Source: Paramecium pentaurelia (lineage: Eukaryota > Ciliophora > Oligohymenophorea > Peniculida > Parameciidae). From it: a DNA stretch of 64,000 bases. Numbering within the stretch: position 1 is the stretch's first letter; every line of letters begins with the position of its first letter. Both the position numbers and the translations under genes were made by a program. Shown one piece after another: positions 23,297 through 35,829 of the stretch. The notes beneath the pieces are model-generated. The model did no database searches. It was given only the letters and a program-made list of their open reading frames with translations, and was not told where the DNA came from. The stretch spans positions 766,659-830,658 of the forward strand of contig CAJJDO010000003.1 in assembly GCA_905183005.1 (NCBI GenBank). Direction: 5' to 3'.

Positions 23297-25547
23297 TCAA
23301 AATTATTATTAATATATATTCACTTATTATTAAAATGGTTAACTTATTCCCAAAAACTCAGGTGTGTAACAACTATCTTGAAGAGAATGCATTTTTTATC
23401 CTTATTAAGGTATCACTAATTCTGGAGTACATGATAATTATAATGAGTATTAATGTGGTGATGCATTCAATGGATTGCTATTTACAATTTATTCCTATTG
23501 TTATTAATCTTAAGATTGATGTCTTTTGTCATTTAAATCTTCATCTATAATTGACTCAGTTACTGAAGGTAATTTACAGATCTATCCCATATAACACTAT
23601 TTAATTTTATATATATATAGATTTTTTATTAAGTGCGTATCATATAATTTCCAAATATAAGATCCAGAAAATAAATAAATTGATAATTCATAGATCTCCT
23701 TAGTATATTGGTATTATTGTCTAAAATTACTAAATTTGTGAAGATAACTAATTTGGTAAAACAATAGAAGTCTATTTAGCAGCAGGTTTAGGTGATTCAA
23801 GATTACCAATTGATTCCCTTTATTAAATATATATATATTAAATACCATAAAGATTCAGTATTAGAATATTTATTAACTGGAAATACTGATTCATTTATCT
23901 CTAATTTCTATTTAGGTGGAAATATAACATCAATTGTTAATTTGAAAGCATCATCTATACATAAATCAAATATAATAATTACCCAACATTCTTGGTAGTA
24001 ACATTTTTAAAATTCCACTTGATTCTTCAATGCAAGGATTTGTATTAATTTCTATTAACCAAGTCTTAAAGTCTTGATCAATTATAAAATCATATCCAAA
24101 AATTTCCATACAATATTTTCTTTAATGAAGATTCAATTTTCTCTTTACAGATTGCATTGACATCCATACTAGCTATTTCATTTTTGTAACATTATTTTAT
24201 TAAAAATCAATATTGAATCCTTATTGATTTAAATAATTTTAAAAATCATCAAATGATAATTGATTTCCATCTTCAAATTCTCCATATTTATCTGAGTATT
24301 TTTAAATGGCATTATTGGTTAAATGTATAAATTAATTACTTACATCATCAGTAGTATAATTTTCACAAGATGTACGTATGTAACCTTCTTTAAAAAAATA
24401 ACAATGAAGATCCTGTGTAACTAATACCCAGACTCTTATATCAAATTTCCTTTAATTAATAAGAAATGGTTATTCTATATATTTCTATATCACAAAAGAA
24501 TTAGCTTTAATATTATTATTCTTTTTATTATTCTTTACATCATCATCTTCTATAGTTTAATGTCCTTCCTAATATTCACATATTAGTGATATAATAGTAT
24601 CTAAATCATTAACAACATGTATTCCTTATCCTCTATTCAAAAATGTAGGTTTTAATAACCATAAATATTGATTACCATTTTAAGTTTTTGGTATTTTATT
24701 AGGTATAGGTTATATTTTCTTATCATTCATTGGTTAAACTGGAATCTGAATTATTATATATTATTACTTTTAATTTCTTTTTGTATTCTACTAATTTTTT
24801 AGCCATTTGATCAATTTTCTTAGGAGCATATTTATCAAAGAATTTAACAAATTAAGTAAATTATTAATCAACAGAGTCATCTTTAAAATCTAATACAAAT
24901 GTTATTGGAACTGAATCATATACATTTTATTTGTTTTGCTAAGAAATTTTTTAATAATAAAATAATACTTCACAATAAGAACAGAGATTTCTAAACAAAT
25001 ATTATTTATTACTTAATTCTGGATGATTTTCAAAATGATTAACCATTTATTTGTATTAATTATTCAATATCAATCTATCATATTTGTAACCTCTATGCCA
25101 TTATTGCCATCTAAAATTAACAAACATTGATGAATTATCCTTAGTTTATTACCAATCTACTCTTGTATCCATAATCCTTTATACTAATTCATGATTGTTT
25201 CCTAATCCCAAATTGTATTTATATTCATTTGATTACTCTATTATTTTTATTGATTTCTCTTTCTGTCTATGAGTATGTTGATCAGAAGAGAACTTCATTT
25301 GTTTTGCAATCAAAATCATAGAAGATTGAACAGCTGCAGGGTTTCTATAAACTCCTGCTTGAGATTGAACTTTATTGTTCAGGTACTTAAGAAACCTATC
25401 AGGAGATATCGGTTTCTCTTCAGGACTGTTTAATTATCTATGCTTAGGCATGCTGTAAGCCTGTACTTTATGACCTTGCAATTTTGGGAGTCTAACTTCT
25501 TAACGATAATTCATATGAAATCCTGAACCGCTCACTGATAAAAACAT
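23297..25547 (-). CDS. Tubulin-tyrosine ligase-like (TTLL) enzyme 1
   Basis: About 714 aa with four introns (22 and three of 28 nt). TTLL proteins add glutamate or glycine chains to tubulin in cilia and cytoskeleton. ATP-grasp motifs in order: LWLLKPTFLNRGQGI, FVIQKYIEQPFLI, KFDIRVWVLVTQD, DDVSNQFIHLTNNAIQKYS, GYDFIIDQDFKTWLIEINTN and PCIEES. The N-terminal 150 residues are basic and not assigned. The C-terminal 150 are Gln/Ser-rich. Start at 25547; a Met at 25514 is in frame. One intron in the C-terminal tail (19 or 28 nt) is a frame-based guess. The 3' end comes 42 nt from the BRCT gene start, so that promoter must be short. Confidence 0.87.
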
Positions 25548-25574
25548 TTAATTTTGTATATTTATATAGATTTC

Positions 25575-27406
25575 ATGTATCAACCTACAGACAGAGAGAA
25601 AATTGAGCTTTACATTTCAGCTCGTAAGCTTGCTAATAAGGATGTCATATCAGATAGTGATCCAAAGTGCAAGATATTCTTAAAAGATTTTAAAGGAGTT
25701 GAAAGATAAATAGGTTAAACAGAAGTTCTTAAAAACAACCTTAATCCTGATTGGAAAGTATTGAAATGCCATATTAGACAACTATTCAAATGGATTTCAT
25801 CTTTGAAATAAAATAAGAATTAAGATTTGAGGTATGGGACAATGATGATGGAACTATTGATAAAGATGATTTAATAGGTGTCTTAAATGTAATCTATTAT
25901 AATATTATTTAGACTACAGTTGGAGAGATTATGGGATCAAAGAATTAGGTATATACAGGATAATTGAAATTAAAGAACAAAGCAAGTGGAACTTTATTAG
26001 TAAAGGGTGATAAATTGAAAGATGATAATAGATACATCTTTTGGTAATGGGAAGGAAAAAAAATAAAGAATGTAGATGGTTGGTTTGGAAATTCAGATCC
26101 ATTCTTGAGATTTTATAAATAATCTGAAAATTATTGGATGTTTGTTCATGAGACTGAATTTTGTAAGAATAATGAAAATCCACATTGGAAACCCTTTGAA
26201 ATTTCAATGAGTAAATTAAATGCTGGAAATATATAATAATAAATAAAAGTTGAATGTTGGGATAATTAAACAGATGGAAAACATTAATTTATAGGTGAAA
26301 CAATATTTACAATTCATTAAATTGAAAATGAACTCAAAAGAGAATTCATATCTCTTTCTAAAAAAGGCGTATTATATATTAATAATTATTATATAGAATA
26401 ATCATGGAATCTTATAATTAAAATAATTTAATGTATTTACAAAACCATCTTTCATAGATTATATTAAGGGAGGAGAATAAATTAATTTAATGATAGCTAT
26501 AGATTTTACTGGTTCTAATGGAGATCCCAAATCTCCAAATTCACTACATTACAATAATCCAAATTAAATGAATTAATATTAATCTGCACTTTATTAAGTT
26601 TCAGAAATATTATTGAATTATGATTTTGATAAGAGAATACCAATGTATGGATTTGGAGGAGTTCCTCATTTTCCTAATTATTAAAAAAATGAAGCAGATC
26701 ACTGGTATTTATATTCATTATATTCTTAGTTTCCCATTAACTGGTAATTTCTAATAAGCAGAAGTTTTTGGCCTTGAAGGAATTATGGCCTAGTATAGTG
26801 GTGCTTTATAACATGTATCATTATCAGGACCAACATATTTTGCTCCAGTTATTTAATATGCTTGTTCTATAGCTTAACAAAATATTAGCTAAAATGTTTA
26901 TACTGTTTTAATGATATTAACAGATGGAGAGATTCATGATATGAATTAAACAATTCAATTGATAATTGGTGCAGCTAAGATTCCACTTTCAATAATAATT
27001 ATTGGAGTTGGAGATGAAAAATTTTAATAAATGAGAACACTAGATGGTGATAGTGGTCCATTGAAAGGTTCATCTGCAAGAGATTTAGTATAATTTGTGC
27101 CATTTAGAGACTTTAGATAATAGGGAGAATTAGCTAAAGAAGTTTTAGCAGAACTGCCAAATCAATTGGTTTCCTATAAACAACTATTAGGATTGTAACC
27201 ATTAAAAAGTGTAGATGTCCATCTAAGTTAAATGGGATGAAGATGATAAAATATAAGACAAATAGAATATTATAATAACTAATGGTGAAGTGTCTCATTT
27301 ATCTAAAGTACCAAATTCTTACATAAGATATGAGCATTAAATTCTTTAATGCATTTCTTAAAATCATTAATAATAGAATAAGTTAGTTTATTATACTAAA
27401 AAATGA
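25575..27406 (+). CDS. Copine (two C2 domains plus vWA domain)
   Basis: About 570 aa. Copines bind phospholipid in a calcium-dependent way through two N-terminal C2 domains (KLANKDVISDSDPKCKIF; LRFEVWDNDDGTIDKDDLIG; second copy with GWFGNSDPFLRFY and ECWDNQTDGKHQFIGE). The vWA domain has the MIDAS-like DFTGSNGDPKSP and continues through ILTDGEIHD. Introns: 25758-25777, 25889-25912, 26369-26396, 26705-26729. A simple reading would stop at TGA 27238-27240. A 19-nt (or 34-nt) GT...AG intron starting near 27202 joins the frame to a Gln-rich extension (TNGEVSHLSKVPNSYIRYE) that ends at 27404-27406, which I prefer. Divergent from the TTLL gene, 27 nt apart. Confidence 0.88.
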
Positions 27407-28260
27407 AGATTTCATTAAAAAATCTAAGTTTTAAAATAAATAATACAAAGAATAAAATAGTGATGTGGAGGGTGTTAATATAAATTATTACATAATATAT
27501 TATTTATATTAAAACATTCAAACTCTTACTTCTTTAAGATTGTTTTTAGATATCAATCAAAATAAATCAATATTTTAATATTATTATCATATTTCAGAAA
27601 ACTATAATATCATAAACTCCTTTTATATTCTTAAATCAATTTATGATAAGCTCTTTATGGATCATTATTAAATAAAAAAATAATTAATTGTTTATGCAAC
27701 TGATAATAGAATAATTAATTATTGGTTTTTTTTAGTATTTGATATCTCAGATAAATAATTACAATACATTGAACATCAATTAAAAACTAACAGCTGCACA
27801 AGACATAATGAATGAAAATTAGAATGAGCATTAAAAAAATCAATATTTTATAAATTCTTAATTTTATACTCTAATTTATGATGAAATATTCAATATACAT
27901 TAGTCTCTACCAAATATATATATTTTATTACCATCAATTCCATGTCAGTTTATAACATCAAAACTCCTTTTTCATTATCATCAATTATTATAACATTCTC
28001 TCTATATTGATTTTTTATTCATAATTTCCATCAAATCTAACCTTAGATAAGGATCCATAATAAATTTAAATTTCTATTTTAGGTATTAGGTATTTTTTAG
28101 ATTTAATAATTAACTTAGATTTTAATTGTAATATTGATTATTTAAATGGTTTTAAAGAGATTTGTTTATCCAACAATATTGGTAATTTGTATTTATGATC
28201 AATGTTTATTTTTTCTTGAATAATCTGTGTTTGATTATTTAACGTTGATCTAATTGATTA
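27407..28260. other. Gap with unresolved open frames on both strands
   Basis: About 850 nt. On the minus strand, about 27870-28258, a frame with real-looking content is open for roughly 100 codons (KYKLPILLDKQISLKPFKQS, IYYGSLSKVRFDGNYEQK), then shifts to NVIIIDDNEKGVL and GIDGNKIYIFGRD in other frames. On the plus strand about 27208-27813 another frame has no TGA for 200 codons. I could not find introns that join these into one gene. It may be a decayed gene or one with borders I did not see. Confidence 0.35.
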
Positions 28261-30236
28261 ATGAATATTAACTAATTTGATTATTAAAATATGTTGGAAA
28301 ATCAAATGTTGTAATTTTTGAATTCAGACTTTTAACAATTTACTTAATAAGATAAGTAGGATAAGTAAGATGAGAATACAGAGACTGAAGTACCAAACAA
28401 CTCTTAAAGACAAATGAGAGTTAAGAGTTTCGAAGAAAAGCCTGCCAACAAACCATTAAATCTAATATTTTAAATGTTGTTACAGAAGAAAACATAAAAA
28501 AGATAATAAATTAAGGTTGATCCAAAATCAATACCTTTATCTATTAATCTCTCTGTTTAAGTGTAAGAATTACCAATTATTCGTAAAATTATGGATAAGA
28601 ATGAATGGAAAAAAGCTCATAATTTTGATGGAGATATATTATGGTGTGGTCCTGATAATGTTCAATAAGCTAAACAATTTACTTATGATTTTGCAATGGT
28701 CTTTATGAATTTATGCATCAGTAGAATTCCTGGAGCTAAACTTATCTCTACAAAAAAGGAAACTACGTCAATCATGGCTAAAATGAGATAGTATAATATG
28801 TGTCATAATTAATTAGATATTTTCCGTCTATTTATAATTTTTATCCAAAAACATATACTATGCCAGAGGATTTACATGAATTTATTGAAGATTTTGAAAA
28901 AAAGGATGGCATCTCTTATATAGCTAAACCTGATAAAGGAACTTAGGGTTAAGGAATCTTTATAGTTAGTTAGATAGAAGATTTATTTAACAATAGTGTT
29001 AAAGATATCTCTTATATAAAGAAGTATTTATATTTTCAATAATAAAGAAACTATATTATTTAAGAGTATATAAGTAATCCTTTATTATTGGATGATAAGA
29101 AATTTGATTTTAGATTATATGTATTGATTACTTCACTAAAACCATTAATTGCTTATATTAATGAAGAAGGCTTAGCAAGATTGTGCACTGAAAATTATTA
29201 GGACATCACATCAAGTAATCTCTCTAATGTTTATATGCATCTAACAAATTATTCATTAAATAAAAGTAAAAGACAACAATAGTATATCCATTAGATAGTT
29301 AAAATTTTATTATTCATCCTCCAGATTTCCAAAAAATAAATCTTGGAACTAAAAGAACTTATACATCAGCCAAAAAAACATTAATGAAAATGGGCATTGA
29401 TGTTCCTAAATTAAAATTAAGAATTGAATAAACCATTGTAAGATTCTTATATGGAATTGCTCCTTTCTTGGTAATAATTTCTATCTATTAGTAAAGTTAA
29501 ATTCGACCAGAGAAATCTATCAAGACAAGTGGGAAAAAGCTAATTGTTTCCATGTTATTGGTTTTGATATTTTGATTGATAGAGATTTAAAACCATGGAT
29601 TATTGAAATTAATGCTAATCCTAGTTTAGAGATTACTTAAGTAATATAAAATTCAAATGGAAGTAAAAGAGTAGAGACCAGTTCATTAGATGCTTATGTT
29701 AAGACTAAAGTAATTGAAGATGCATTTATTATTGCAATTAAAACACCTTAAGAATAGATTGAATAAATTGGTAAGGGGAAGTATTGTAACAGTTATAAGA
29801 TGATTATTGATGGTTAGCCACCAATTGAAAATTTAGATTTGGTAATATCTTCTTATTTATTTACAACTTTAGTTCTATAAATTGGTTGATCTTTACAGTA
29901 ATCTTTGTGGTTTAAGATATGGTAATTTAAATTAAATGAGATTTTGCAGATTAGCTAACAATCCATAATTAATTAATGAATTACTAATAAAATCAGATTA
30001 TGATTTGATTTACAAAAAAATTTAGTTAAAATCATTACAGCCAGATTTAAATTTTGTAGGTTTCTTAGAAGCTATCGAATCTATCTCAGAAAAGGTATAA
30101 CTATATCAATTTATAATAATAGCTTTTAAAAAGAAAGGCTTCTAATTATACATTATAAAAGGCAGTTACCTATGTTGTTAATATGGCTTTAAAAGCTCCT
30201 TAATAAAATCAAAGACCTTAGACTGCAAAAAGATGA
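28261..30236 (+). CDS. Tubulin-tyrosine ligase-like (TTLL) enzyme 2
   Basis: About 611 aa with five introns (26, 29, 26, 31 and 28 nt). Motifs: WKKAHNFDGDILWCGPD, RIPGAKLISTKKE, FYPKTYTMPEDL, YIAKPDKGTQGQGIFIVSQ (ATP-grasp), KFDFRLYVLITSL, VYMHLTNYSLNK, HVIGFDILIDRDLKPW and IIEINANPSLEI. The last three are diagnostic for TTLL polyglutamylase/polyglycylase enzymes. The C-terminal ~150 residues are helical and unassigned. Two in-frame ATGs, at 28261 and 28291; the first is used. Not closely similar to the other two TTLLs here, so probably a different subfamily. It modifies tubulin of cilia or cortex; the amino acid added cannot be read. Confidence 0.9.
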
Positions 30237-30307
30237 TTTGGAGTTTTAAATATAATATACTAAATTTTTTTGTTTAATTTTTTAGTTAATAAATAATAAT
30301 AATAAAA

Positions 30308-30905
30308 ATGTTTTATATGATAAGTGGACTAAAAACAAAATTATCAATAGAGCCAAACTATTTAGATTAATTAAAAGATTAAAAGTTCATTTTAGAATAA
30401 ATTGTATAGAAATTAGAAGGCAAGTACTTTGATGATGTTGGGTACATCATATGTATAAATAAATGCATGAATTACAATTAATATTAAGATGAATAAATTG
30501 ATGCATTAATTGAAGAAGATGGAACTATTAAAGTAGTGGTATCAATGCATACTATATCAGATTAAATTTGAAGCCATAGTATTTAAAATATAGGAAAAAG
30601 AAATAGTTGATGTTGAAGTTTCAAAATGTGAAGCCTAAGCAGTCTTTGCCAAATTGGGACCTATTGACTTTATTATTCCAAGAGATAAATTGCCTGCAAA
30701 TTTCACTTATTCTAATGTAATTGTTATGTAAATTTAGGAATCCTATAAAGAAGAAGATGAAGAGGTGATTAAATAAGGTACTAAATTAAGAGTCTAAGTT
30801 TAAAAGACAAATTATAAAGCAGGAAAATTAAGAGCATTTGCTCATTTGACAGGTGATAATTTAGACAATATTTGTGGTATACTAAGCGATGATCTGAAGT
30901 TATGA
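30308..30905 (+). CDS. RPB7: RNA polymerase II subunit RPB7
   Basis: 191 aa. Starts MFYMISGLKTKLSIEPNYL, the form expected of the RPB7/RPC25/RPA43 N-terminal domain. It continues GKYFDDVGYIICI, IKFEAIVFKIQEKEIVDVEV, then an S1-type OB fold (FAKLGPIDFIIPRDKLP). One 22-nt intron at 30539-30560, ending CAG. Length is slightly above RPB7 (172 aa). With RPB4 it forms the stalk of RNA polymerase II and binds emerging RNA. The pol III paralogue RPC25 (RPC8) is the main alternative. Confidence 0.82.
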
Positions 30906-31457
30906 TTTATATATAAGATTTAATATGCAAATTATTCTTAAATTTAATATTACTTATTATATTGAAGAGTATTAAAATACAAGTATGATTACAATAACTC
31001 ATTCAAATTATGATTGAAAAATGTAAGAGATTTTCTGTTGAGAAATATATTTGTAATATCAATTTGTAGATTTCTTATAACAAGTTTTCTATTTTGTATA
31101 CTCTAAATAAACCTTAACTATATTATTATTTCTTTTTTCTAGTAGTGAGTTATTTATGGATGATAATTAAAGTTTTTTTAAATAAATAACTTCTTAAAAA
31201 GAAAGTAATCTTAAAATAAAAAGTTGATGATTTAGATTTATATTACTTAATGTCTGTTGTTTTCATTTAAGTTAAAAATAAGATAGTTTTTGATATAATT
31301 ATTTATATATTTTTGCATAATTATAGATTCTAATCATCATTAATATTTAACTAATTGATATTATTAAAGATGATAACCATGATTGTACATTGATACTATA
31401 TTGTTGCCAAAATACTAATTATAAATAATCTATATAGGTTTATTTTAATTATTTTAT
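30906..31457. other. Intergenic gap, nothing identified
   Basis: About 550 nt of AT-rich sequence between RPB7 and the ABC transporter. Neither strand shows a coherent frame. It presumably holds the RPB7 3' end and the promoter of the ABC gene. Confidence 0.4.
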
Positions 31458-34400
31458 ATGGATAATAAGACACATTTTTTCTAAATAAAGGCCATTTTCT
31501 AAAAGAATTTGTTATGCTCCTTTAGAAATAAAGAATTTTTAGCAGAAACTCTAATTCCTTTTATATGTGGATTGAGTTTGGCTGCAAAAGATATCGATGG
31601 AACTTAATTGATACAATTTTTTTCTCCTTTTTTTTTTGCTTTGGCTATCTTTTCAAATCCAAGATCACTATTGATACATTTATGTGAAGAGAAAGAACTC
31701 AAATTTAAAGAAACACAAAAGGTAATAATATTTATTAATAGTAGATTATGGGTTTGAAACAAAATTCATATTTAATTGGATGGATGCTATATGCTTATTG
31801 TAAAACATTAATGGTATAATACTAATATATATTGAATAGTCTATGATAATATTTTTTTTTTCTTGGGTTTTGTTTGGATATATAATGAATGAGAGACATA
31901 ATCGAAACATATATGGATTTGATGATGACACAGAATGGTATATAATATTTGGACTTTACTTCATTTATGCAACAGCTTTGATACATTATTCAATGTTTTT
32001 AACAACATTTTTTTCAAAATCAAAGACTGCTAATGAAATTACAACATTTTTATTAGTTGTATCATTAATATTACCTTTTTTTGGATTTGTTGATAAGTTT
32101 TAAAGGTATTTTAATATCATTTATAATATATTAGTACTTTCTTTTTTATCTTAATATCCATATTTCCATAAACATGTATTGCACTTTCATATTTATCAAC
32201 ACAATATGGAGCATATAGATATTTGAATTATTCACTTTAGGAATATTTTTATCATGGAGCAATGGCAATAGAATTAGCAATATTGTCAATTGTATTTTTG
32301 TTATTGTATTTTTATTTTGATGCTATAATCCCTAATGAATATGGAATTGCAAAACATCCTTTATTCTTTTTAAATTTTACTAAAAACAAAAGGGAAAAAA
32401 GAAAAGTAGATTTAGAGAATCCATTAATAGAATAAGATAATGTAGCTTAATCAACATTTAATGATGATAGTTCAAGTGCATTTTATCATGAGCCTAGAAA
32501 TTATTTAAATATTAAACCTTCAGTTAAGATAAGATCAATAGTAAAAAAATTTGGAAATTTTACAGCTGTAGATTAAGTTAGTTTGAATTTATATTAAAAA
32601 GAAATCTTATGTTTATTGGGACATAATGGTGCTGGGAAAACAACAACAATAAATGTATTAACAGGATTATTGAGTTTAACAGGAGGGAAGGTTTATGTGT
32701 ATGATTAAGAATTAGAGAGTAATTTAGAAGAGATTAGAGAGAGGATTGGAATATGTAATTAAAGGGATGTTTTATATGATGAATTAACAGTTAAAGAATA
32801 ATTATAATTTATGGGAAGAGTGAAAGGTTTAGAAGGTAATGATTTAGAATAAGAAATATCATAAATATTGTCTACAACATTATTAACAAATGAATAAGAG
32901 AAAATAACAAAGACTTTAAGTGGAGGAAATAAAAGAAAATTATCTTTAGCATAAGCAATAATAGGAGGATCAAATGTATTATTTTTAGATGAACCAACTT
33001 CTGGAATGGATGCTTAAACAAGAAGAGGAATTTGGGAAATATTGGAGAAAGTTAAATAAGAGAATAGAACTCTTGTTCTTACAACTCATCATTTAGATGA
33101 AGCTGAAGAATTGGCTGATAGAATTGCTATTATGGCTGCTGGTAAATTACTTGCTTGTGGTAGAAGTGAATATATAAAGTAGAATTTTGGGGAAGGATAT
33201 TCAATTTCAATTACTATATTAGATAAATCTATAGATAAAGAATAAATAATTAATTTTACTTAATAAAATTTACCATAAGCAGCTTTAGATCCTTAATCAT
33301 CATAACTTACTATATTATTTAAAATTAAATTTAATTAGAAAAAATATTTACTTAATTATTTTTAGGCATTGGAAAAATAATTTGAAAATAGACTTTCTGT
33401 TAATTTTAGGATAAATTCACTTGAAGATGCATTTATAAATATTGGAATGGATGAAGAGAAGTTTTTAGAAAGAGCTAAAAAAATGATTGAAGGAAGAACT
33501 AGTGTCAATGAAGATAGAGATAGTATTATTGGAACTGATTAATTTGCTGAACTTAAATCTAAAGTTCCTGTTCCTGATTGTTTGAATAGAGGTAATTAAT
33601 TATAAATATATAATATATAGAACCTGTCTATTCATTTAAAGAGTAAACATTGGCTATATTTTTGAGAAAATATTATACAACTATTAGAACATTCAGTAAT
33701 TATTTAGCTATTATTATTCCATTTGCATTAATTGTAACTGGAATTGTTGTTATAGGAGAAATGGATTTAGGAGAAGAAAATGAAGGAACAAAAGTATTTA
33801 GAATGATATTCTTCTCAATTTTTGCTATTATTGCACTTTGTTTTAATTCATCTTTATTTATTATGCAACCTGTTTTAGAAAGAGAAACAAATCTAAAATA
33901 TGCTTTAGTAGCTATGGGTTGTAGACCATTGCCTTATTGGTTTGGAACTTTTTTATTTGATTTTACAATTTATTTTGGAATGATCTTTATAATCATTTTG
34001 ATTTCACTATCCTATGAATTTCTAAGTGAAAAAATTGGTAAGATTATTTTTATATTCATATCATTTGGATTATCATTTATTATGTTTTCTTTCCTTATTG
34101 GAACATTATTATATGAAAAAGCATCAAAAGCTATGAAAACATTCCCATTTTTAAATTACTTTGTTTTCTTCGCTCTTCCATTAAATGTTTGGCTTATTGT
34201 AGCCTTGATATTTATGAATGGAAATGATTCTGATAAATTATCAAGTGGATAATCAATTGTAATTAAAATTGTAGATTTGATATGTTCACTCATAAGTCCA
34301 TTTTATTCATTTTTCTAAGCAATTACAAAAACTATAGACCTTTAAGGTGGAAGTGTACCTTATATATCAAAAGAATATTGGTTTTATTGTTTAATCATGC

Positions 34401-35555
34401 TCCTTTAAACATTTGGATTCTTTTATTTTAATATCTTTATAGAAAAAAAGAAATACTTTAAAGGGATTTCATAAACTAATCAAAGATGTAATAATTATAT
34501 TCCAGCTTAAATAAATGATCCAGAGGTTCTTAAAGAAATTGAATAATTTTCTCAAGGAAATAAGATTTGTCCTATTAAAGTTGTACATTTACAAAAATAA
34601 TACAATCCAACCTAGTTTTTGGCTGTCAAAGATATAACATTTGGAGTTGGATAGAATGAAATTTTAGGTTTGTTAGGTCCAAATGGTGCAGGTAAATCTA
34701 CTACTTTTAATATATTAACTTCATTGATTTCTAAATCTTCTGGAAGTGTTAAAATTAAGGATGTTGAAATAGATAGAACTAAATCTGATGTTTTTAGAGA
34801 CACTGGAATTTGTCCTTAATTTGATTGTCTTTGGGAGAACCTAACACCTAGAGAACATCTTTATTTATTTGGAAGAATGAAAGGTTTAAATGGAAATGAT
34901 CTTGATTAAAGTGTAGCCTACTTTTTAAGTACCATGTAATTAGAGGAATATATCTATCGAAAATCTGGATTACTCTCAGGAGGAAATAAGAGAAAACTTT
35001 GTGTCAGTAATGCACTTATTGGAGGACCAAGCATTTAATTCTTTGATGAACCAAGCACAGGAGTTGATCCTATTGCAAGAAGATTTTTATGGAAAACTCT
35101 CAGATAAGGCGTCAAATTAAGATAGAGTTCAGTGGTTTTAACAACTCATACAATGGATGAGGCAGAGAGTCTATGTGATAGAATAGCTATTATGATTAAT
35201 GGAGAAATATTTTGTTTAGGTAATCCAAAAGAACTGAGAGATAGATATGGAGAAGGATATAATGTTTCAATTAGAAATCCTAGCAGTAGAGAATAAATAT
35301 TAAAGATTATATAAGAATAATATTCAGAAGCTAAGGAAAGTTAAGAAACTCATGAGGAATATTAATCTATACATGTATAGAATATTTATTATTAATTAGA
35401 TACCTACCCATTAATTTTAATTTATTAAGGTTTTTTAATTGTTATCAGAATTAGAATCAAAAAATTATATCAAAGATTTTACTATAAATTAATCAACTTT
35501 GGAATCAGTATTTTTATAGTTTTCTTAACTTTAATAGTAATAATAGGTTTAATGA
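31458..35555 (+). CDS. ABCA-family full transporter 1
   Basis: About 1,322 aa, five introns: 31722-31741, 31814-31839, 32106-32134, 33592-33620 and 35375-35399. Layout: short N-terminal transmembrane block, first nucleotide-binding domain (Walker A GHNGAGKT; signature SGGNKRK; Walker B VLFLDEPTSGMD), second transmembrane block (from about 33640), second nucleotide-binding domain (GPNGAGKST; SGGNKRK; FDEPSTGVD) and the C-terminal ABCA-type LESVFLQF motif. The LSGGNKRK signature is typical of ABCA lipid transporters. The first membrane half is small compared with animal ABCA proteins, without the large luminal loop. It probably moves lipid across membranes; the substrate is unknown. The C-terminal end is Gln-rich. 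Confidence 0.92.
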
Positions 35556-35829
35556 TTTTGAATATTATCCCATATTATAAATTAATCGTATATAGTAATT
35601 AATAAATTAATATATTTAATAATTATTAATGATGAGCATAAGAGTAGTGAAACTACATAAAAAATGAGTACATTCATCTAGGCTATCTGATTATATTTTT
35701 ATGTTGCAATTATATCAATATTATCTTCTTATTTATATATGAAGAGTGTCTGGATTGTTTATTCAATTAAAATATGATGTAATACAAATGATATATTTCG
35801 TATTAATTAATTTTTTATTTATAAAAAGT

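Noticed and set aside
23231..23998. Three overlapping plus-strand frames
   Set aside because: They lie opposite the BRCT and TTLL genes, which have conserved domains on the minus strand; shadows.
25929..26207. 92-codon minus-strand frame
   Set aside because: Complement of the second C2 domain of the copine gene.
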